DNA of 64,000 nt, taken from Typha latifolia. Lineage: Eukaryota; Streptophyta; Magnoliopsida; Poales; Typhaceae. The stretch's first letter is position 1. Each line of letters starts with the position of its first letter. The stretch covers positions 9,734,001 through 9,798,000 of the forward strand of contig CM034103.1 in assembly GCA_019914945.1 (NCBI GenBank). Direction: 5' to 3'. The notes below the pieces were generated by a model. The model made no database searches, was not told where the DNA came from, and saw only the letters and a list, made by a program, of their open reading frames with translations. Positions 55,945-64,000 of this stretch are shown piece after piece. The position numbers were made by a program, and so were the translations under genes.

Positions 55945-57335
55945 TCAAATAGTGCCAGCCATCAAGGCAGCAAATGGTTTCTCCAAACTGCAGCTATTAC
56001 CGTATGTCTCCATCTCTATCTTATCTTCTAAGGAGTAGCAAATGTTTTGAAATGTAGGAAGCTTGCTCTCAAATAAGGGCACATAGGCATCAACGCTTCC
56101 ATCTTCTCCGAAGAAAGAAGGCACGACAAATAGCAGTCCTTCCATGGGGAAGTAGGACGGAATGAAATAGAAAGGCTTGCCCCCACCGAAGTCCATGAAC
56201 CGCATCGGAAACCCTAGCCAACTGTTTACGTCCACGTCGGATACAAGGCCTCGGCATCCCGGATCCGTCAACGGTACTAGATCCTCCTCCTCCACTACTT
56301 TGGAGCTCGCAAAGTCTACGAAGGACCTAAAGTAGCGATCATTCAACCCGGTGACTGGCTATGGATGACCTCGCCGCGTAATGCAACGGACTATTGACGA
56401 GCTCGCCAACCTTGCTGCTGCAATATGCCCATAAGACCAAGTTGCCGAAATACTCTTCGGGAACCTCGGGGTCCATCCTCGTGGCGGCCGTTCACGGCTA
56501 TGCGAAGACGGGTAGTCTCCCCGGCCTCAACGCCGCGAGCCATCGTCACCGTTCTCCACAGGTGAGCCATCAAGCTCTCGAATGTGCTGTACTTGGTATT
56601 AGCCCTTGAAGAGACCTTGGCCTTCAGCTTGGCGATGAATTCTTTTGTGAAGTGAACCCTGTGAACGACTGTCTCTTCCGTCGGCTTGTATCCGGAGAGG
56701 AACCTAGTTCCCTTGGGCCTGTACTCCGCCATACGATGCTCAAATTCAATTTGAGGCGGGTCTCGCGGTGCGAAGAAACTCGTGCGGTCATGCATTGGGC
56801 CTGAGCCGATGTCCACACCTCGACATGCGCTTGCCCACGAGACTAGGAAGTGGGTGGTTCCGTAGCCATCGCCAAGCTTGTGGTGGAAGGTGAATCCCAC
56901 GACGAGTGTTCCCGCAGCAAAACGTGTGAGTTGAACCTGGGCCAACTCCTCCACACCCCATGGGCTTGGGTGTAGGCTGAGCAACGCCGGCGATGGCTCG
57001 GATGTCATGACATCGTCGTGGATTGCATCCACCGAGGCCTCCACGAATCTCACTCCCTCGTCATTGAGGATGATGGCAGGATTGCCATCGGCGTCCTCTC
57101 CGAGTCTCCCTGCCCACTCTTTGAAGGTGGTGAGGACTTTTGCGAGGCTTCTCTCCCACACGGAGTTGGGAGGGTTGGGTGCACGGAAGGCGCAAATGGC
57201 AGCGAAGTGGGCGTCGTCGGTTACCTTGTCGAAGAGGCTCAACTTAACAAGTTCAGGGGTGGTACTGGAATGAGGATCATCAATACCTTCGTAGGCAGGC
57301 TTTAGGAGTCTTGAACTCTCTATCTTCACTTCCAT
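55945..57335 (-). pseudogene. BAHD N-acyltransferase copy C, frameshifted in the C-terminal half
   Basis: Best preserved N-terminal part: open from ATG at 57335 to about 56470, including HHKLGDG (residues 151-157). Indels near 56479 (TCCTCGTGG), 56355 (GACTGGC) and 56371 (ACCTCGCCG), and later at 56236 and 56259, break the frame. The C-terminal frame 55945-56346 carries [14 protein letters not shown] and [20 protein letters not shown]. The deletion at 56371 is shared with copy D and the inserted C near 56259 with copy B. Substrate is not knowable from sequence; phenolamide synthesis is the likeliest role of the family. Confidence 0.9.
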
Positions 57336-57455
57336 CTCTCAACCTGGACGAGCTAGTTCTGGTAACAATTCGGTAAATGATAACTTCTGTGTTCGTTAGA
57401 AGGCTATGTAAGCTTGTTGTGTTGGTTGTGATGTTTGCGGGTCGGGTGAGTAAGG

Positions 57456-57465
57456 ACTATATAGT
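57456..57465 (-). promoter_or_regulatory. TATA box, BAHD copy C
   Basis: ACTATATAGT, about 122 bases upstream of the ATG at 57335. Confidence 0.65.
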
Positions 57466-58292
57466 GAGGAATTAAGTGCCCATGTCAAAGTTGGCAGCAG
57501 TTGAAACAAGTAAAAAATGCAGGATTGTATTGTAATATATTGACCCATTCAAGCTTTCGGGCGGTCCTTGCAGGCTTCTATTTATATAGTGATACCTCCT
57601 CTACGTATTAATTGCTCTCGATTAAACTGGGGTCAATTTTACGGGGCGTCCGTCTGAAACAAGATTACAAGAGTAGATGTTTTTCGTTGAAAAGTTCAAA
57701 CCCATCAAATAATCTGCAAGTCGTCTCGATCCATTTCAATAATAGTCGATCTGCACTAAGAAAGAAGAAGAAATAATGGTCTGTAATATATTGACCAGTC
57801 AATATTTTTTTAAACATTTTTAACTGGTCAGGTCTTGCTTGCCTTATGATTGCTCGTGCTTTTTATAATGTCCTTTTCAATTAATATTAGAAAAGATTAC
57901 CTCATACTTGAGCAGAGTAACCTGACACGTCTCCCAAACAATTTAATATTCTTCTCTCTATTGTGGGGCTTGTCGCAAAGACACATGTAAACTTTAAATC
58001 AATGGCTCGTTAAAGTCTTAATTTGATGGTTAATATATCGTTATCTTTTACATAACATAACAGAATAACAGTCGACTAACCCCATATTGATCACTTGGTT
58101 AACTATTAAATTTAACTAACATATATGGGTTAGGAGTTTTGCTATATATACATCAATTAGCTAGCATGTGATGTTATCAATGAATCAAACGGTGGATAAG
58201 CCCATTCCTTACGGGTTGGAAGTGAGTAATTATTTTCTCTGCTCGAATGGTTCCTTTGTATGATAAGCTATTCACAAGATGGGAACTACACG

Positions 58293-58508
58293 TAGGGATG
58301 TAAATGAGTCGAGCCTGAGCGAGACGGCTCCGGCTCAGGCTCGGCTTGAAATTAATTTCGAGCCTTAGAATTGGGTTCAGGCGCGGCTCAGCTCAACTCG
58401 AGCCGAACTCGAGCCTGAAATGAGCCTGAAATGAGCCTATCATTAAATCTCATTCAAGTAAAGCCGGATCGAGCCGAGCCAAGCTAGATTGACCCCAAGC
58501 CGAGCCAA
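58293..58508. repeat. GAGCC-rich MITE-like repeat, unit 2
   Basis: Copy of 53168-53377 with small changes, e.g. GAGCCTGAGCG where unit 1 has GAGCCTCGAGCG. Confidence 0.6.
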
Positions 58509-58915
58509 AGAAGAAAAAGAAGAAGAAGGAGGAGGAGGAGGACAAGGCACGGCAGCACGGCGGCTTGCCATTGTCGAAGGAGGACAAGGCGGCATCGCTG
58601 CGGCTTGCAGCTGCTGAAGAAGAAGAAGAAGAAGGAGGAGGAGGAGGAGAAGGAGGGGGCGGGGCACCGGGGGTCCGTGGCTGCTTGCCACTACTAAAGG
58701 AGGAGGAGGAGGAGGGGCGGGACACCGCGGGTCCATGGCTGCTTGCCGCTACCGAAAAAGAGGAGGAGGGGCGGGGCACTGTGGCGGCTTGCCGCTGCCG
58801 AAGAAGAAGAAGAAGAAGGAGAAGGAGGAAGGGTGGGGCACCGAGGGTCCGTGGCTACTTGCCGCTGCCGAAGGAGGAGGAGGAGGGGCGGGGCACTACG
58901 GGTCTGTGGCTGTTT
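58508..58915. repeat. GAAGAAG/GGAGGA minisatellite, unit 2
   Basis: Same repeat with a slightly different number of GAG and GAA triplets than unit 1 (e.g. GCAGCTGCTGAAG for GCAGCTGGCTGAAG). Confidence 0.85.
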
Positions 58916-60720
58916 GGCACTGCATGGACGTGTCATCATATGTGGCCTCGGTTGTTCTTGCATTAACTGCTAGGGATGGGATTGAGCTAGATGTTGGTAA
59001 AAGAAGTTGTACACTGAAGGAGCATGGTTCTTCATTGAATAACAACTCACCTATTAGCCCTCAACCAGCTTGAGCAATGCCAAGCTGACAAATAGAGTGG
59101 AATATATTGAACCGTCAGCATCCCTTATTAGTTTCTAAATCTTAGTAGTCCCATCAATCAGCATGTCAATTACGAAATTGACCTCCTCTCCCTAATTAGC
59201 TGTCATACACGTTTCGTGCTATCGAATTGCTTCGTGGACACCACCATTTCCTCTTAAAATGATCTTTCCTACATAATGCCCATGCAAATTTTTGAGCTTC
59301 CAAGAGTTCTGTTTTGATTTGGATTTGGCCTTATCTTGTTAACCTATATAAGGATTGGGATGCCCTAATCCTAAGGAGGTCGGTGATTGCTTTTGATAAG
59401 GAGTTTTTGAGGTTACAACGTTCTTCTATCAACAAGGTCTGTCTCTTCTACAACGTACCAAACTTTCATTTTAAGGGTCTTCTAGATGAAGGATCAATCT
59501 CGAGGGTTATTGAGATTGGAGATCAATCATGGGAAGTGGTGAATCATGAGTTCTAACGAGTAAGGCGAGAGAGACAACGTCGTGGGGATCGACGGGTTAT
59601 TTTGTAAGTCGAGTCTTGTAACTGCTATAAATTTAGTGATTAGTTTTGATCCGAGTTTGGATCCATGGTTTGAGGGGAAGGAGTGGTAGGGAACACTTGA
59701 GTAGAAAAACTGGAGAGCTCTCTATGGGGATGATGATTCTGCTCGATTCAAAATCAAGCTCAGATTTTAATTCATAATGATTAAGGAGCAAAAGTTTGGT
59801 TCAAACTGATTAGAGCCTTCGAGCAGATCACGCAAAACAATAACGAAAAATCTAGAAATCTCGTCAAACTTAGTGTTTCCTTTGATGAATCTCCTACTAA
59901 GAATCAAGAATATTTTTATCACACTTATAAAAAAGATACTAGATGGTAGTCGACTTGGTTAGAGTACCATCATTTACTGAAGCATTAAAGGAGCTTAAAG
60001 AACATTGGACATGTCTAGTTTCTTTAGCGAGTGATCCATGTTGAGTTGAGGACAACAAGGAGCAATCTACTTTCACTAATTGTCCATTGAGGTGGAAAAA
60101 CTCCGCAAGAGAGGGACTTTAATCGAGGCCATCCGAAATACAGTTACAATAATTATAGGAGAATCTTGTACTTTGTTGGAAGTGAAATAGATTTATCTCA
60201 AGAGATTGATTAGATGGGTGATTTATTTTTCTCTTTAATGATCACTAAAGGAGAATTTTTTATATTTGAAAAATTATGTCTAGATTCTTGGGCATGTTTT
60301 CCACACTATTTTGGATTTATTTTTCAAGTTACTTTTTTTGGTCTTCTAGCTTCAATTCAAATTTGGTTCTCAAACCAAGTAGGATTTGACATTTCTCGAT
60401 TACTTTAATTTAGATTTAACTTTTCATATCTTCGTTACTTAGAAAGTCTAAATTTTCTATATCTCTAGCAAGATTTTCACAAGTAATAATTAAATAGAAT
60501 TTCGATTCGATTTTAGTATAATCTACAAGATTTTCTACCCACTTCAGCGAATTGCTCTAGTTCTCCGACCTAAATCTTGACTTCTTTTAGGCAAAGATGG
60601 GCATTGCATATATTCAACCCGTGATATCGAGTTATGATACTATGTTAATTTAGTAACTACTTTAAAACCTTAAGCTATAAAGAATAGTAATTTTTATATT
60701 CATATTCTAATAGCTCTGAA
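58916..60720. other. Unrecognised 1.8 kb part of array unit 2
   Basis: Copy of 53796-55600. The 80-codon frame 59314-59556 is unchanged. Differences elsewhere are a few substitutions and single-base indels (e.g. near 59563, 59612 and 60277). Confidence 0.5.
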
Positions 60721-61063
60721 GTAATTTCTTTCAATTGTTCAATTAAATTAATTTGTTCATTTATTTGTTTCCAGCATCTTCCATATCTGGATAAATTGTA
60801 GTTAGTTATGATGAAGATATTTAAACATGTTAATTTCCATTCATGAAATTATTCGAAAGTAATGATTTCTATTACAGAATTACAGAATTGCACAATACAA
60901 ACAAAACCATTCTTCTTTTCTTGTTATTTGACATCTATGCCTAACTAGAATAGTTTGTCATTAACGATGATAAAAAAAAAAAAAACATATCTATCATATT
61001 CAAAAGAATGAATCATTCTTATTGCATCAGCACTTCTCGTCCTCTCACTTGGCCTGTTCAAGT

Positions 61064-62452
61064 TCAAATAGTGCCAGCCATCAAGGCAGCAAATGGTTTC
61101 TCCAAACTGCAGCTATTACCGTATGTCTCCATCTCTATCTTATCTTCTAAGGAGTAGCAAATGTTTTGAAATGTAGGAAGCTTGCTCTCAAATAAGGGCA
61201 CATAGGCATCAACGCTTCCATCTTCTCCGAAGAAAGAAGGCACGACAAATAGCAGTCCTTCCATGGGGAAGTAGGACGGAATGAAATAGAAAGGCTTGCC
61301 CCCACCGAAGTCCATGAACCGCATCGGAAACCCTAGCAAACTGTTTACGTCCACGTCCGGATACAAGGCCTCGGCATCCGGATCCGTCAACGGTACTAGA
61401 TCCTCCTCCTCCACTACTTTGGAGCTCGCAAAGTCTACGAAGGACCTAAAGTAGCGATCATTCAACCTGGTGACCTGGCTATGGATGACCTCGCCGCGTA
61501 ATGCAACGGACTATTGACGAGCTCGCCAACCTTGCTGCTGCAATATGCCCATAAGACCAAGTTGCCGAAATACTCTTCGGGAACCTCGGGGTCCATCCTG
61601 TGGCGGCCGTTCACGGCTATGCGAAGACGGGTAGTCTCCCCGGCCTCAACGCCGCGAGCCATCGTCACCGTTCTCCACAGGTGAGCCATCAAGCTCTCGA
61701 ATGTGCTGTACTTGGTATTAGCCCTTGAAGAGACCTTGGCCTTCAGCTTGGCGATGAATTCTTTTGTGAAGTGAACCCTGTGAACGACTGTCTCTTCCGT
61801 CGGCTTGTATCCGGAGAGGAACCTAGTTCCCTTGGGCCTGTACTCCGCCATACGATGCTCAAATTCAATTTGAGGCGGGTCTCGCGGTGCAAAGAAACTC
61901 GTGCGGTCATGCATTGGGCCTGAGCCGATGTCCACACCTCGACATGCGCTTGCCCACGAGACTAGGAAGTGGGTGGTTCCGTAGCCATCGCCAAGCTTGT
62001 GGTGGAAGGTGAATCCCACGACGAGTGTTCCGCGAGCAAAACGTGTGAGTTGAACCTGGGCCAACTCCTCCACACCCCATGGGCTTGGGTGTAGGCTGAG
62101 CAACGCCGGCGATGGCTCGGATGTCATGACATCGTCGTGGATTGCATCCACCGAGGCCTCCACGAATCTCACTCCCTCGTCATTGAGGATGATGGCAGGA
62201 TTGCCATCGGCGTCCTCTCCGAGTCTCCCTGCCCACTCTTTGAAGGTGGTGAGGACTTTTGCGAGGCTTTCTCCCACACGGAGTTGGGAGGGTTGGGTGC
62301 ACGGAAGGCGCAAATGGCAGCGAAGTGGGCGTCGTCGGTTACCTTGTCGAAGAGGCTCAACTTAACAAGTTCAGGGTGGTACTGGAATGAGGATCATCAA
62401 TACCTTCGTAGGCAGGCTTTAGGAGTCTTGAACTCTCTATCTTCACTTCCAT
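61064..62452 (-). pseudogene. BAHD N-acyltransferase copy D, two or three frameshifts
   Basis: Start codon at 62450-62452. Single-base losses near 62376 (CAGGGTGG) and 62268 (GGCTTTCTCC) break the N-terminal frame; the body is then open from about 62260 to 61495, including HHKLGDG and the ETTRLRIAVNGRHRMDPEVP region. A lost base at about 61493 (ACCTCGCCG, shared with copy C) shifts the last third, which continues open to 61064. Fewest lesions in the C-terminal part ([13 protein letters not shown] intact). Same family call as copy B. Confidence 0.9.
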
Positions 62453-62572
62453 CTCTCAACCTGGACGAGCTAGTTCTGGTAACAATTCGGTAAATGATAA
62501 CTTCTGTGTTCGTTAGAAGGCTATGTAAGCTTGTTGTGTTGGTTGTGATGTTTGCGGGTCGGGTGAGTAAGG

Positions 62573-62582
62573 ACTATATAGT
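62573..62582 (-). promoter_or_regulatory. TATA box, BAHD copy D
   Basis: ACTATATAGT, about 122 bases upstream of the ATG at 62452. Confidence 0.65.
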
Positions 62583-63409
62583 GAGGAATTAAGTGCCCAT
62601 GTCAAAGTTGGCAGCAGTTGAAACAAGTAAAAAATGCAGGATTGTATTGTAATATATTGACCCATTCAAGCTTTCGGGCGGTCCTTGCAGGCTTCTATTT
62701 ATATAGTGATACCTCCTCTACGTATTAATTGCTCTCGATTAAACTGGGGTCAATTTTACGGGGCGTCCGTCTGAAACAAGATTACAAGAGTAGATGTTTT
62801 TCGTTGAAAAGTTCAAACCCATCAAATAATCTGCAAGTCGTCTCGATCCATTTCAATAATAGTCGATCTGCACTAAGAAAGAAGAAGAAATAATGGTCTG
62901 TAATATATTGACCAGTCAATATTTTTTAAACATTTTTTAACTGGTCAGGTCTTGCTTGCCTTATGATTGCTCGTGCTTTTTATAATGTCCTTTTCAATTA
63001 ATATTAGAAAAGATTACCTCATACTTGAGCAGAGTAACCTGACACGTCTCCCAAACAATTTAATATTCTTCTCTCTATTGTGGGGCTTGTCGCAAAGACA
63101 CATGTAAACTTTAAATCAATGGCTCGTTAAAGTCTTAATTTGATGGTTAATATATCGTTATCTTTTACATAACATAACAGAATAACAGTCGACTAACCCC
63201 ATATTGATCACTTGGTTAACTATTAAATTTAACTAACATATATGGGTTAGGAGTTTTGCTATATATACATCAATTAGCTAGCATGTGATGTTATCAATGA
63301 ATCAAACGGTGGATAAGCCCATTCCTTACGGGTTGGAAGTGAGTAATTATTTTCTCTGCTCGAATGGTTCCTTTGTATGATAAGCTATTCACAAGATGGG
63401 AACTACACG

Positions 63410-63625
63410 TAGGGATGTAAATGAGTCGAGCCCGAGCGAGACGGCTCCGGCTCGAGCTCGGCTTGAAATTAATTTCGAGCCTTAGGGTGGGTTCGGGCGC
63501 GGCTCGGCTCAACTCGAGCCGAACTCGAGCCTGAAATGAGCCTGAAATGAGCCTATCATTAAATCTCATTCAAGTAAAGCCGGATCGAGCCGAGCCAAGC
63601 TAGATTGACCCCAAGCCGAGCCAAA
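63410..63625. repeat. GAGCC-rich MITE-like repeat, unit 3
   Basis: Copy of 53168-53377; reads GAGCCCGAGCG here and has CCTTAGGGTGGG where units 1-2 have CCTTAGAATTGGG. Confidence 0.6.
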
Positions 63626-64000
63626 GAAGAAAAAGAAGAAGAAGGAGGAGGAGGAGGACAAGGCACGGCGGCACGGCGGCTTGCCATTGTCGAAGGAGGA
63701 CAAGGCGGCATCGCTGCGGCTTGCGGCTGGCTGAAGAAGAAGAAGAAGAAGGAGGAGGAGGAGGAGAAGGAGGGCGGGGCACGGGGTCCGTGGCTGCTTG
63801 CCACTACTAAAGGAGGAGGAGGAGGAGGGGCGGGACACCGCGGGTCCATGGTCGCTTGCCGCTACCGAAAAAGAGGAGGAGGGGCGGGGCTTTGTGGCGG
63901 CTTGCCGCCGAAGAAGAAGAAGAAGAAGGAGAAGGAGGAAGGGTGGGGCACCGAGGGTCCGTGGCTACTTGCCGCTGCGAAGAAGGAGGAGGAGGAGGGG
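63626..64000. repeat. GAAGAAG/GGAGGA minisatellite, unit 3, cut by the edge
   Basis: Same repeat, ending at the window boundary. Small losses such as GCACGGGGTCC against GCACCGGGGGTCC. Confidence 0.85.

Larger units (their letters stand above)
55849..60963. repeat. Tandem array unit 2 (5115 bp)
   Basis: Same order as unit 1, with BAHD copy C. The start-codon distance between copies B and C is 5125 bp and between C and D 5117 bp. Confidence 0.95.
60964..64000. repeat. Tandem array unit 3, cut by the window edge
   Basis: Contains BAHD copy D, its promoter, the GAGCC-rich repeat (63410) and the start of the minisatellite. The A run after GATGAT is longer here (14) than in units 1 and 2 (10). 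Confidence 0.95.

Overview
The window is nuclear DNA of a flowering plant: GT-AG introns, plant-only families (WIT, GLUTAMINE DUMPER, BAHD acyltransferases), and dense Ty1-copia, Ty3-gypsy, LINE and MITE-type repeats. The acyltransferases look most like the amine N-hydroxycinnamoyltransferases of monocots, so a monocot is my weak guess. All host genes seen lie on the minus strand.

Layout. (1) 1-19104: the 5' two thirds of a PP2A scaffold A subunit gene, seven coding exons; the last ~200 codons lie beyond the left edge. Its introns are loaded with transposons: a 4.9 kb copia (482-5404) with target-site duplication (TSD) CATGG in the leftmost intron, a 539 bp insertion at 5844-6382, and a 7.7 kb first intron holding a Mutator-like MITE, a decayed gypsy, a Harbinger-like element in one gypsy LTR, and a solo copia LTR in the gypsy body. 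(2) 19105-20082: 5' leader/promoter with a TA/GA microsatellite. (3) 20083-24212: a gypsy element with a very short, almost palindromic 5' LTR, cut by a 500-N gap. (4) 24213-30030: repeat-rich spacer with a non-autonomous LTR element (27080-30025, TSD ACTGT). (5) 30338-34641: two coding exons of a WPP-domain-interacting tail-anchored (WIT) protein, with a dead L1-type LINE in the intron; its 3' end is not identified. (6) 36.8-42.6 kb: AT-rich spacer. (7) 42641-42952: an intact GLUTAMINE DUMPER gene. (8) 43805-49031: a decayed copia with 608/609 bp LTRs, TSD GTTAT. (9) 49.8-64 kb: a tandem array of ~5.12 kb units, each with a BAHD acyltransferase copy, a GAGCC-rich MITE-like repeat, a purine-rich minisatellite and unrecognised sequence. 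One older copy is truncated at the array edge; the other three are frameshifted as assembled.

The most unusual signal is in the LTRs. The solo LTR at 15131-16009 carries ten TTCGAA-centred palindromes in five pairs, with 19-22 bp (about two helical turns) between pair members, just upstream of the TATA box. A decayed version with the same phasing is in both LTRs of the copia at 43805-49031, and again in the gypsy 3' region at 14524-14647. This looks like a promoter-proximal protein-binding array.

The host genes are not functionally linked: phosphatase scaffold, nuclear-envelope tail-anchored protein, amino-acid export regulator, and a locally amplified phenolamide-type acyltransferase family. 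All coordinates and alignments were made by eye.
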